Source: Bog-532 sp963830385 (GTDB lineage: Bacteria > Actinomycetota > Actinomycetes > Streptosporangiales > Streptosporangiaceae). Taken from it: 64,000 nt of DNA. Made by a program: the position numbers and the translations under genes. Location: NCBI GenBank assembly GCA_963830385.1, contig CAWHMD010000009.1, forward strand, positions 558,001 to 622,000. Reading direction: 5' to 3'. This document shows, one piece after another, positions 49,964 through 59,695 of this stretch (its first letter is position 1; every line of letters starts with the position of its first letter). A model generated the notes under the pieces. The model was given only the letters and a program-made list of their open reading frames with translations, searched no databases and was not told the DNA's origin.

Positions 49964-52900
49964 GTGACGACTTCAACCCGAGCGGGCCGGGATGCGGGCT
50001 GGCCGCGGGCACGGGCGGAACTCGGCGGTCTGGTCCTGACCGCCGACGGCTACGAGAACACACCAAGGTGGCGCCGCGGCGACCGCCTGGAGCAGCTGTA
50101 CGAGGCACGGTGCGACTGGCTGCGGGACCACGGCCGGGCCACCTGGCGGTCGACGCCGGCGACGTCCAGCTGACCTACGCCCAGCTCGATGACCGGGCCA
50201 ACCAGCTGGCCCGGTACCTGCGCCGGCGGGGGGTGCAGGCGGGGGTGCGGATCGGGCTGCTGTTCGACGACGCGATCGACAGCTACACCGGCATGCTGGC
50301 GGTGCTCAAGGCCCAGGCGGCCTACGTGCCGCTCGACGCGGCGTTCCCGGCCGACCGGATGGCGTTCATCGCCGCCGACGCCGGCCTGCGGCTGATCCTG
50401 ACCAGCTCGCACCTGGCCAGTGCGCTCCGGAACATCCCGGGCCGGGAGGAACCGGGACCGCTGCCGCCGCTGCTGTGCGTGGACGAGGCCCGGGAACTGA
50501 TCGCCGCCGAGCCGGCCTGCCGCTGGGCGCCGGCGAGGTCAGCGCCCCGGCCGACGACCTCTGCTACGTCATCTACACCTCCGGCACCACCGGCCGCCCC
50601 AAGGGCGTCGCGATCACGCACGCCAGCATCTGCAACTTCGTGGCGGTGGCGGCCGAGGTCTACGGCATCGTCACCGACGACCGGGTCTACCAGGGGATGA
50701 CGATCGCGTTCGACTTCTCGGTCGAGGAGATCTGGGTGCCGTGGGCGAGCGGCGCCACCTTGGTGCCCAAGCCCGGCCGGACCAGCCTGCTCGGCGCCGA
50801 GCTCGACTGCTTCCTGGCCGAGCGCCAGGTGACCGCGCTGTGCTGCGTGCCGACGCTGCTGTCCACCCTCGACAGCGAGCAGACCCGGCTGCGGCTGCTG
50901 CTGGTGTCGGGCGAATCCTGCCCGCAGGACCTGGTCGCCCGCTGGTACCGGCCGGGCCTGCGTCTCCTCAACGTCTACGGCCCCACCGAGGCGACCGTGA
51001 CCGCGACCTGGACGCTGCTGCACCCCGGGCGCCGGGTGACGATCGGTGTCCCGCTGCCGACCTACTCGGCCGTCATCCTCGACCCGGCCGCCGACCGGAC
51101 CCTGGCGCCGGGCGAGCTGGGGGAGATCGGGCTGGCGGGCATCGGCCTGGCCAGCGGCTACCTCAACCGGCCGGAGCTGACCGCGCGCGCCTTCATCGCC
51201 GACTTCCTCGGCATCCCCGGCAACCCGGCCGGGCGCATCTACCGAACCGGTGACCTCGGGCGGATCAATCCCGACGGCGAGATCGAGCACCACGGCCGGA
51301 TCGACACCCAGGTCAAGATCCGCGGCTACCGGGTGGAGCTCACCGAGATCGAGTCGGCCCTGCTCAGCCTGGACGGCGTCGGCCAGGCCGTCGTCGACGT
51401 CCACCACCCCGAACCGGACGTCACCGAGCTGGCCGCCTGGTACAGCCCCGGCTCCCGGCTCACCGGCGGCGCCCCCGCCCCCGACCCCGACCGCGTGTAC
51501 GAGTACCTGAGCGGCCGGCTGCCCTCCTACATGATCCCGGCCTACCTGACCGAGGTACCGGTGCTGCCCATGCTGCCCAGCGGCAAGGCCGACCGCCGGA
51601 GCCTGCCCGCGCCAGCCGGCCGGCGCGGCCTGACCGGGCACGGCCGCCACGTGGCGCCGGCCGGCCCCACCGAGCAGGAGCTGGCCACCCTGCTGGCCGG
51701 GGTGCTCCAGGTGGACCGGGTCTCGGCCGCCGCCCACTTCTTCGACGACCTGGGCGCCGACTCGCTGCTGATGGCCAGGTTCACGGCCGCGGTCCGGGCC
51801 CGGGGCGCCCTGCCCACCGTCTCCATGAAGGACGTCTACCTGCACCCGACCGTGCAGCACCTGGCCGCCGCCCTAACTCCGGCCGCCCCACTCGCCCCGC
51901 CAACCGCCACCCCACTCGCCCCGCCAACCGCCACCCCAGCCGCCCCGCCTGTCCCAATCACACCGGCCGTCCCACCTGCCCCACGGGCCAGCCAGGCCAG
52001 CTACCTGCTGTGCGGGCTGCTGCAGCTGCTGACGTTCGCGGCCTACGCCTATCTGGCCGCCGTCTGGCTGGACACCGGGGCCAACTGGATCATGGACGCG
52101 CACGGGGACTGGCCGGAGCTCTACGGGCGGCTGGTGGCGGTCGGCGGCGGCGCGCTGGTCGCGATGGCGGTGCTGCCGATCGTGGCCAAGTGGCTGCTGG
52201 TCGGCCGTTGGAAAGCCAGGGCGATCCCGGTCTGGAGCCTCGGCTATTACCGCTTCTGGCTGGTCAAGACCTTGATCCTGGCCAATCCGCTCGGCCGCCT
52301 GTTCGTCGGCACCCCGCTGTACAACCTGTACCTGCGGGCGCTCGGGGCCCGCATCGGCCGCGGCGCGGTCATCCTCACGCCGCACCTGCCGGTGTGCACG
52401 GACCTGCTCACGATCGGCGCGGGCGCGGTGATCCGCAAGGACAGTTACCTCAACGGCTACCGGGCCCGGGCCGGTGTCATCGAGACCGGCCCGGTGACCG
52501 TGGGCGCGGGCGCCTTCGTCGGCGAGGAGACCGTGCTCGAGATCGGGACCGTGCTCGGTGACGGGGCCCAGCTCGGGCACTCCTCGGCGCTGCACGCCCA
52601 CCAGGCCGTCCCGGCCGGCCAGGTCTGGCACGGGTCCCCGGCCCGGCCGGCCGACGCCGGTACTGTCTACCTGGCCCTGCCGCCGGCCCGCTGCGGCCCG
52701 CTGCGCCGCGCCCTCACCTCGGCCGCCCGGCTGGTGGCGGCCCTGGCCGTGCTCGGGCCGCTGGAGCTGGCGGCGGCGGTGCTGCTGCTGTCCCGCCCAA
52801 TGCTGGTCGCGCGGCTGGTCCCGGGGACGCCGGGCACGCTGACGGCCGCCGCCGACGAGCGGGACGCGCTGCTGATCTCCGCCGTCCTGTTCGCCGCGCT

Positions 52901-54137
52901 GGTCTTGTTCGGCCTGCTGTTCTTGGCCACCGTGCCCCGGCTGCTGGCGGCCGCGCTGAAGCCGGGCCGGGTCTACCCGCTCTACGGCTTCCACTACACG
53001 CTCCAGCGCACCGTGTCGGCGCTCACCAACGCCAGGTTTTTCAACTACCTGTTCGGCGACACCTCGGCGGTCGTGTACTACCTGCGCGCGATCGGCTACC
53101 GGCTCACCCCGGTCGAGCAGACCGGCTCCAACTTCGGCATGGAGGTCAAGCACGAGGTGCCCGCCCTCAGCCACGTCGGGACCGGGACCATGGTCTCGGA
53201 CGGGCTGTCGTTCCTGAACGCGGAGTTTTCCAGCACCTCGTTCCGGGTCCTGCCGGCCAGCATCGGCCGGCGCAACTTCCTCGGCAACAACATCGTCTAC
53301 CCGGCGGGCGGCCGCACCGGTGACGACTGCCTGCTGGCCACCAAGGCGATGGTCCCGGTGACCGGCCCGGTGCGAGAGGGGGTCGGGCTGCTCGGCTCGC
53401 CGTGCTTCGAGATCCCCCGCTCGGTGCGCCGTGACCACCAGTTCGACCACCTGGGCACCGGGCCCGAGCGGGGCCGGCGGCTGGCCGCCAAGAACCGTCA
53501 CAACGCCGCCACCGTCGGGCTGTACCTGCTGGTCCGCTGGGTCTTCGTGTTCGCCCTGGCGCTGATCTCGCTGCTGTTCGCCGGTCCCCGCGGCCACGCG
53601 GGCGCCGCCCAGATCACGGGCATCGCGCTGCTCGACCTGGTCTTCACCGTCGCCTACTTCGCGCTGGTGGAGCGGGCGGTCACCGGTTTCCGGCGGCTCC
53701 GGCCGAAGTACTGCTCGGTCTACCAGCGCGAGTTCTGGCAGCACGAGCGCTTCTGGAAGGTGCCCGCCACCGTCTACATCCAGCTGTTCAACGGCACCCC
53801 CGCCAAGGGCCTGATCTGGCGGCTGCTGGGGGTGCGGATCGGGCGCCGGGTGTTCGACGACGGCTGCCACATCGTCGAGCGGACGCTGACCAGCGTGGGC
53901 AGCGACTGCACGCTCAACACCGGGACGACCATCCAGGGCCATTCGCTCGAGGACGGCACGTTCAAATCCGGACCGGTCACCATCGGGGCCGGCTGCACCA
54001 TCGGGACCGGCGCCTTCGTGCACTACGGCGTGACCATGGGCGACGGGGCGGTCCTGGACACCGATTCCTTCCTGATGAAGGGAGAGCACGTCAGCTCGCA
54101 CGCTCAATGGCGGGGCAATCCGGCCGCGGCGTCATAA
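49964..54137 (+). CDS. Pls/PosA-type amino-acid polymer synthetase (single-module NRPS with membrane C-terminus), two frameshifts
   Basis: Corrected length is 1391 residues. Order: N-terminus (YENTPRWRRGDRLEQLYEARCD); adenylation domain (LTYAQLDDRANQLARYL; IYTSGTTGRPKGVA; FDFSVEEIWVP; NVYGPTEATVT; YRTGDLGRI; TQVKIRGYRVELTEIE; SGKADRRSLP); thiolation domain (phosphopantetheine Ser in GADSLL, codon 51762); six membrane spans alternating with three left-handed beta-helix blocks. This is the epsilon-polylysine synthetase architecture, which has no condensation or thioesterase domain and joins one amino acid into a polymer. Frames break near 50136 (one G lost) and 50523 (one C lost). GTG 49964 lies behind GGGGGG. 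The substrate is not fixed by sequence; the next gene suggests diaminobutyrate. Confidence 0.88.
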
Positions 54138-54151
54138 CGGAGGGGAAAGAA

Positions 54152-55429
54152 ATGAGCATTACGGCCACCATGGACTGGGCCAATACCAAGGAATCAGCGG
54201 TCCGCAGCTACTGCCGTACCTGGCCGGTCGTGTTCGACCGCGCCCGCGGCAGCTGGCTGCACGACGAGGAAGGCCACGCCTACCTGGACTTCTTCTCCGG
54301 CGCGGGGGCGCTGAACTACGGCCACAACAACCCCGTGCTCAAGGACGCGCTGGCCGACTACCTGGCCAGCGACCGGGTCGTCCATTCACTGGACATGTAC
54401 ACGGTCGCCAAGCGCGAGTTCCTGAACACCTTCGACGAGCTGATCCTGCGGCCACGGGAGCTGGATTACCGGGTCCAGTTCCCCGGCCCCGGCGGCGCCA
54501 ACGCGGTCGAGGCGGCGCTGAAGATCGCCCGCAAGGTCACCGGCCGGACCGGGATCATCACGTTCACCAACGGGTTCCACGGGATGACGCTGGGCGCGCT
54601 GTCGGTCACCGGCAACAGCTTCCACCGCCGGGGCGCCGGGGTCCCGCTGCCGTTCACCACGCCGATGCCGTTCGACCAGTCGCTGGGCGGTCAGACCCCG
54701 GACTTCCTGTGGCTGGAGCGGCTGCTGTCCGACCGGGGCAGCGGGCTGGACCACCCGGCCGCCGTCATCGTGGAGACCGTGCAGGGCGAGGGCGGGATCA
54801 ACGTGGCCAGCCCGGGCTGGCTGCGGGGCCTGGCCGCCCTCTGCCGCCGGCACCACATGCTGCTCATCGTCGACGACATCCAGATGGGCTGCGGCCGGAC
54901 CGGGCCGTTCTTCAGCTTCGAGCCGGCCGGCATCACCCCCGACCTGGTGTGCCTGTCCAAGTCGATCGGCGGGTACGGGCTGCCGCTGGCCCTCACCCTG
55001 ATCCGCCCGGACCTCGACGTCTGGCAGCCGGGGGAACACAACGGCACGTTCCGTGGCCTCAACCTGGCGTTCGTGGCGGGCACGGCCGCGCTGCGGGCGT
55101 ACTGGAGGGACGGCGACCTCGAGCAGGCCACCCTGGCCCGCGGCGTCCGGATCGCCGACGCGCTGGCCGCGCTGGCCGAATCGGTGGCCGAATCGGCGGG
55201 CGGGACCCCGGTCGGCGTGCGCGGCCGCGGGCTGGTCTACGGCCTGGTGTTCGGCAACGGCGACCTGGCCGGGAAGGTCTGCGCGGCCGCGTTCGAGCGC
55301 GGGTTGCTGGTGGAGACCGCCGGCTCGGCCGGGCAGGTGGTGAAGCTGCTGCCCGCGCTGACCATCCCCGACGCCGAGCTCGACCAGGGCCTGGACACGC
55401 TGGCGGACGCGGTGCGCGCGGTCTGCTGA
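54152..55429 (+). CDS. ectB: Diaminobutyrate-2-oxoglutarate aminotransferase (EctB type)
   Basis: A 425-residue class III PLP aminotransferase that makes L-2,4-diaminobutyrate from aspartate semialdehyde. It matches EctB closely: SYCRTWPVVFDRARGSWL, LDFFSGAGALNYGHNNP, FPGPGGANAVEAALK, VETVQGEGGINVA, DDIQMGCGRTGPFFSFE and the PLP-binding lysine in LSKSIGGYGLPLAL, then EHNGTFRG. ATG 54152 follows GGAGG by ~8 bases, 14 bases after the synthetase stop, so the two form an operon. No ectA or ectC is nearby, which argues against ectoine and for dedicated diaminobutyrate supply to the polymer synthetase. Confidence 0.9.
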   Translation: MSITATMDWANTKESAVRSYCRTWPVVFDRARGSWLHDEEGHAYLDFFSGAGALNYGHNNPVLKDALADYLASDRVVHSLDMYTVAKREFLNTFDELILRPRELDYRVQFPGPGGANAVEAALKIARKVTGRTGIITFTNGFHGMTLGALSVTGNSFHRRGAGVPLPFTTPMPFDQSLGGQTPDFLWLERLLSDRGSGLDHPAAVIVETVQGEGGINVASPGWLRGLAALCRRHHMLLIVDDIQMGCGRTGPFFSFEPAGITPDLVCLSKSIGGYGLPLALTLIRPDLDVWQPGEHNGTFRGLNLAFVAGTAALRAYWRDGDLEQATLARGVRIADALAALAESVAESAGGTPVGVRGRGLVYGLVFGNGDLAGKVCAAAFERGLLVETAGSAGQVVKLLPALTIPDAELDQGLDTLADAVRAVC

Positions 55430-55520
55430 GCTGACTGGGGCCGGTCGGGCCCCTCGCTGATGCCGTCTGGCCTGCTGCGATCATGAACGGGTGGCGGCAG
55501 GCTGGCCCGGCCCGGGCACG

Positions 55521-56303
55521 ATGATCTGCGTCCTGGGCGACGCGCACCTGGACGTGGTGGTCCAGCTGGCCGGGCCGGTGGCCCCGGAGACCGACACCCC
55601 CGTCCGCACCGACGTGGGCGTGGGCGGGCAGGCGGCCAACGTGGCGGCCTGGATCGCCGGGCTCGGCGGCCGGGCCCGGCTGATCGCGGCCTGGGGCAGC
55701 GACCCGGCCGCCCGGCTGGTGACCGACGAGCTGACCCGGCGCGGGGTCGACCTGGCCGGGCCCGCCCTCGACGGCCGCACCGGAGTCGTCGTCTCACTGT
55801 CGGACCAGGGACGGTCCCGCTCGATGCTCACCGACCGCGGCGTCGGGCCCCAGCTGGCGGCGCTGTCGGAGCAATGGCTGGCGGGCTGCGGCTGGCTGCA
55901 CCTGCCCGCCTACAGCCTGGTGGCGCAGCCGGTCCAGGGGGTGGCCCTGGCCGCGGCCGAGCGGGTGCCGCACCGTAGCCTCGACCTGTCGTCGACCGCG
56001 GCGGTGCGTGAGTTCGGGGTGGCGCGGTTCCGCGAGCTGGCCGCCGTGCTGCGGCCGGACGTGATCTTCGGCACCGAGGCCGAGGCCGAGCTGGTCGGGC
56101 CGATCGCCGGCGCCGAGACCGTGGTCAAGCTGGGCCCGCGCGGGGTCCGCACCGCGGCCGGCGTCCACCCGGCCGCGCCGGCCGACCCGGTCGATTCGAC
56201 CGGGGCGGGAGACGCGCTCGCGGCCGGTTACCTGGTCGGCGGGATCGAGCTGGGGTTGCAGGCCGCCGCGCGGGCCGTGTCGAAGATGGGAGCTATGCCG
56301 TGA
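55521..56303 (+). CDS. PfkB family carbohydrate kinase, probable pseudouridine kinase
   Basis: A 260-residue ribokinase-type kinase: N-terminal ICVLGDAHLDVVV, VGGQAANVAAWIAGLG, and the C-terminal catalytic/anion-hole motif DSTGAGDALAAGYL. Its last bases overlap the start of psuG (GTGA), so the two proteins act together: kinase makes pseudouridine 5'-phosphate, which PsuG then splits. The role is inferred from this coupling; the family includes ribokinase and adenosine kinase as well. ATG 55521 is used; a GTG at 55491 would add 10 residues. Confidence 0.82.
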   Translation: MICVLGDAHLDVVVQLAGPVAPETDTPVRTDVGVGGQAANVAAWIAGLGGRARLIAAWGSDPAARLVTDELTRRGVDLAGPALDGRTGVVVSLSDQGRSRSMLTDRGVGPQLAALSEQWLAGCGWLHLPAYSLVAQPVQGVALAAAERVPHRSLDLSSTAAVREFGVARFRELAAVLRPDVIFGTEAEAELVGPIAGAETVVKLGPRGVRTAAGVHPAAPADPVDSTGAGDALAAGYLVGGIELGLQAAARAVSKMGAMP

Positions 56304-57208
56304 CCGTGTACACCCGGGTGTCCGAGGAGGTCGCTACCGCCCTCGCCGAGCACCGGCCGCTGGTGGCCCTGGAAACCACGCTGGTCTCGCACGGTTTCTC
56401 CGGAGGCCGGGGGCTGACCGTGGCGCTCGAGTCCGAGCGCCGCGTCCGGGCGGCCGGGGCGGTGCCCGCCACCGCCGGCATCCTCGACGGCGCCATCCAC
56501 ATCGGCCTGACCCCGGCCGAGCTGGAACGCTTCTCGGCCGCCGGCCTGTCAGCCCGCAAGGTCGGCGCCCGCGACCTGGCCGCCTGCCTGGCCCAGGGCG
56601 CGATCGGCTCGCTCACGGTCGGTGGCACCATGGCCGTGTGCCGCCAGGCCGGCATCCGGTTCATGGGCACCGGCGGCATCGGGGGAGTCCATCGCGGCTT
56701 CGCCGAGACCCTCGACATCTCCAGCGACCTGCTGCAACTGGCCCGGACCGAGGCGGTGGTGGTCTCCTCGGGCCCGAAGTCGCTGCTCGACGTGGGCGCG
56801 ACCGCCGAGCTGCTCGAGACGCTGGCGATCCCGGTGCTGGGCTGGCGCACCGAGACCCTGCCCCGCTTCTACACCGCGGCGGGCGGCCCCCCGGTCTCCG
56901 CCACGGTCAGCGACTCAGCGGAGGTGGCCCGCATCTGCGCCGCCCACTGGCAGCTCAACGCCGGCGGTGGCATGCTCGTGGCCCGGCCACCGGTCGGCGG
57001 CATCGACATCGACCCGCTGATCGACGAAGCCGTCACCCGGGTCAGCCGCGAACACCGATCCGGCCAAGCTGTTACCCCCGCAGTGCTGGCCCTGCTCGAC
57101 GACCTCACCGACGGCCGCAGCGTCGAAGTCAACCGCCGCCTCATAGAAGACAACGCCGGCCTCGCCGGCGAACTAGCCGTCTCCTACACCCAGCTAACCA
57201 CCGCCTAA
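56300..57208 (+). CDS. psuG: Pseudouridine-5'-phosphate glycosidase PsuG
   Basis: A 302-residue PsuG that reversibly splits pseudouridine 5'-phosphate into uracil and ribose 5-phosphate. Family motifs include PLVALETTLVSHGFSGG (with the catalytic Glu), SARKVGARDLAACLA, GTGGIGGVHRGFAETLDIS and SSGPKSLLD with the Schiff-base lysine. GTG 56300 overlaps the kinase stop. The pair lets the cell recycle pseudouridine from RNA turnover. Confidence 0.95.
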   Translation: MTVYTRVSEEVATALAEHRPLVALETTLVSHGFSGGRGLTVALESERRVRAAGAVPATAGILDGAIHIGLTPAELERFSAAGLSARKVGARDLAACLAQGAIGSLTVGGTMAVCRQAGIRFMGTGGIGGVHRGFAETLDISSDLLQLARTEAVVVSSGPKSLLDVGATAELLETLAIPVLGWRTETLPRFYTAAGGPPVSATVSDSAEVARICAAHWQLNAGGGMLVARPPVGGIDIDPLIDEAVTRVSREHRSGQAVTPAVLALLDDLTDGRSVEVNRRLIEDNAGLAGELAVSYTQLTTA

Positions 57209-57272
57209 CGCCCCACCCGGGCGACGATCTACCCCCGCCCCCGCCCCCGCCCGCGCGACCGCGCCGCGATTG

Positions 57273-57330
57273 CGTGCTCAAAGGCGCCAACGATACTGCG
57301 ATAGCAGCATCGTTGGCGCCAACGAGCACG
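57273..57330. repeat. Structured hairpin repeat element, copy B
   Basis: A 7-base outer stem CGTGCTC / GAGCACG, a 3x3 internal loop AAA / AAC and a perfect 12-base inner stem GGCGCCAACGAT / ATCGTTGGCGCC with a 14-base loop. Its plan matches copy A (28287-28348), and its right flank contains AAGGTCCTGGGGCGCCC, close to the flank of the 19-base repeat at 28140-28160. Confidence 0.75.
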
Positions 57331-57452
57331 TAAGGTCCTGGGGCGCCCGTGACACAGGAGGCTCGCGGCGGTGTGGCTGCGTGGCTCCGGGATAGGGCCG
57401 TTAATGACCTCCATGAGCCGCTCAACACAGTCCGGGCGCACCGGGCACTGGG

Positions 57453-58670
57453 TCAGCTGTAGGCGGACGCGGGTACCGGCACCGGGGCGTCCGGTACCAG
57501 CGTGGCCACCGACACGTGCGGCCAGGTGAGGTCGTCGTTGAAGTGGAGGAGGACCTGCTGGGCGTACTGGATCTGGGTGGCGATTGCCTTGATCGTGCGC
57601 GGAGCCGCGACCGTAACCGGCGGGTCGACGAGGAAGCGGGGGACCGGCTGCCCGGCGACGTCGGCCTCGGCCGCGATGGTGAGCGGCGACTGCCCGCGCT
57701 GGAAGGCCGGGACCTGGATGCTGTACTCGACGGTCTGAATCCAGAACGTCGATTCCATCTTCACGACCTGGGCGTTGGGCTGGCTGGCGCTGACGTCACC
57801 CAGCAGGAACGCGATGTTGCTGATGCCCCCGCCGAACAGCGGGGATGCCGGTTCCGTGCAGACCTTGATCCGCGTGATCGCGGTCATGGTCTGGTGCTGG
57901 CTGTGGTTGCGGATGAAGGTGGCAGGGTCATCGAGCATCGGCTTGGTGATGGTCCCGGCCACGAGGAACGGGGTCAGGTCCTGCGGGATCCGCGCCGACA
58001 CATTGGACTCGTCATCAGTGAACTGGCTCCCCTGCTTGATCACGTCGCCAGTGCTGTTGAACGGCGAGATACAGATCTTCGGGATGTCCAGCGGGCCATT
58101 GACAGGCGATGAACCGCCCTGGGCGACGATCGTGGTTCCGTGCGGGATCGAGGCCATCCGCACCAGGGAGCCGGAGCCGGCCGGGTGGCTGGCGGGCGGG
58201 ACGGTCATCCACAGTCCTGGCTCGACGTGGATGCGGGGATTGCGCACCGGGAACGTGACATCGGTGACCACCTGGAGGTACGGCACCCCGTTGAGGAAGA
58301 TGTCAGGCCCGCTTTCCGCCCGGTTGGGCACCGTGCCCAGTGGCGGTGAGAACGACAGGGTCTCCTCGGTCAGGTTCAGTTCGAGCACGTTGGTGGCCTC
58401 GGCCGGCGCCGGCAGGTTCGTCGGCAGACCCGCGTCGTGTGGCCGGAAGATCGTGTTGAAGCCCTTGCCCCTGAACGTGCCGGTAAAGGCTTCCAGCGGC
58501 CCGAGGGGCGGATCCGGCGAGGTCGCCGCCTCGGCCGGGGCCAGGCTCGATACCTCGCCGAACCTGAAGCTGGCCGTCCCGGAATCGTCCAGGTGCGCGT
58601 CGCTCACGATGTGCCCCCCGCCGGTCTCGGTGCTCGCCTTCGAAAGGCCCGGTGAACCAGCCGTTTCCAC
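57453..58670 (-). CDS. Unrecognised 405-residue protein with nitrobindin-like N-terminal motif
   Basis: No signal peptide or membrane segment. The first third has LGPLEAFTGTFRGKGFNTIFRPHD, which is similar in pattern to the start of beta-barrel haem-binding nitrobindin/FABP-like domains, but the rest is longer and all-beta in character (WMTVPPASHPAG; IPHGTTIVAQGG; KMESTFWIQTVEYSIQVP) and does not match a family I know. ATG 58670; no clear ribosome site. It stands alone between psuG (convergent) and the nucleoside operon. Function unknown. Confidence 0.65.
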   Translation of the reverse strand: METAGSPGLSKASTETGGGHIVSDAHLDDSGTASFRFGEVSSLAPAEAATSPDPPLGPLEAFTGTFRGKGFNTIFRPHDAGLPTNLPAPAEATNVLELNLTEETLSFSPPLGTVPNRAESGPDIFLNGVPYLQVVTDVTFPVRNPRIHVEPGLWMTVPPASHPAGSGSLVRMASIPHGTTIVAQGGSSPVNGPLDIPKICISPFNSTGDVIKQGSQFTDDESNVSARIPQDLTPFLVAGTITKPMLDDPATFIRNHSQHQTMTAITRIKVCTEPASPLFGGGISNIAFLLGDVSASQPNAQVVKMESTFWIQTVEYSIQVPAFQRGQSPLTIAAEADVAGQPVPRFLVDPPVTVAAPRTIKAIATQIQYAQQVLLHFNDDLTWPHVSVATLVPDAPVPVPASAYS

Positions 58671-58832
58671 CTCTCTCGACTAGACAGCAGACAGCGGCGA
58701 ATGTCCACCGTCGGCTGGCCGCCAGGCAGGTCGGCTACGGGATCGGCGAGCCCTGCACCCGCGTCCGGCGCACGCTCCGGCCAACCGGCCCAAATGCGGT
58801 AACGCCCCGTTGAAATCAACCACTCCGCTGAG

Positions 58833-59675
58833 TCAGCGCACCGCCCCCGGGAGGATGCTGGCCAGCAGGCCGCCCATCCGGGTGGCGCTGCCCCGCCCGG
58901 CCTCGATGACTTCGAGGTGACTGAGCGGTTCCCCGGACAAACCGGCGGCCAGGTTCGTGACCAGCGAGATGGCCAGCACTTCGGCGCCCAGGTGGCGGGC
59001 GGCGATGGTCTCCATCACGGTGGACATGCCGACCAGGTCCGCACCCATCGTCCGCAGCATGGCGATCTCGGCCGGGGTCTCGTAGTGCGGGCCGGGCAGC
59101 GCCGCGTAGACACCTTCACCGAGAGCCGGGTCCGCCTCCCGGGCCAGCCGCCGCAGCCGCGGCGAGTAGGCCTCGGTCAGGTCGACGAACCGGGCCGGAT
59201 AGCCCGGCGGCGGCTCCGGCCCGGTCAGCGGCGAACGCCCCGTCAGGTTCAGGTGGTCACGGACGATCACCGGCTGGCCGACGTAGTAGCCGCCGCGGAT
59301 GCCGCCGGCCGCGTTGGTCAGGACCACCACCCGGCAGCCGGCCGCGATCGCGGTGCGGACGCCGTGCACGGTCGCGCTGACCGGGAGCCCCTCGTACAGG
59401 TGGGTGCGGCCCAGGAACATCAGTACCCGCAGGTCCGGGGTGACCAGCGACTGCACCGTGCCCGCGTGGCCGGCCACCGTCGGCCGGGCGAAACCGCCCA
59501 GCTCGGTCACGGGCAGCTCGGTCATCTCGCCGCCCAGCGCGTCGGCGCAGGCCTGAGCGGCCGGTGCCCAGCCCGACCCGAGCACCACCGCCACCTCGTG
59601 CCGGTCCACCCCGGTCAGCTCGGCCAGCCGCTCCGCGCTCTTCGCTGCTTCCGCGTACGGATCCCCCTCATCCAC
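58833..59675 (-). CDS. Purine-nucleoside phosphorylase (PNP-II type)
   Basis: A 280-residue trimeric-type phosphorylase that splits purine nucleosides with phosphate. Motifs: VVLGSGWAPAAQ (phosphate Ser), RTHLYEG, VLTNAAGGI, GPHYETPAEI (substrate Glu) and LVGMSTVMETIAARH (purine Asn/Glu region reads MSTV). GTG 59675 follows GGGAG by 10 bases; a much longer frame that overlays the permease gene is rejected. It is the last gene of a four-gene operon with the nucleoside importer, 20 bases after the second permease. Confidence 0.93.
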   Translation of the reverse strand: MDEGDPYAEAAKSAERLAELTGVDRHEVAVVLGSGWAPAAQACADALGGEMTELPVTELGGFARPTVAGHAGTVQSLVTPDLRVLMFLGRTHLYEGLPVSATVHGVRTAIAAGCRVVVLTNAAGGIRGGYYVGQPVIVRDHLNLTGRSPLTGPEPPPGYPARFVDLTEAYSPRLRRLAREADPALGEGVYAALPGPHYETPAEIAMLRTMGADLVGMSTVMETIAARHLGAEVLAISLVTNLAAGLSGEPLSHLEVIEAGRGSATRMGGLLASILPGAVR

Positions 59676-59695
59676 GCCAGCAGTCTCCCAGAGGG

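Noticed and set aside
54152..55429. Ectoine biosynthesis cluster
   Set aside because: EctB is present but ectA, ectC and ectD are absent on both sides; the upstream partner is a polymer synthetase.
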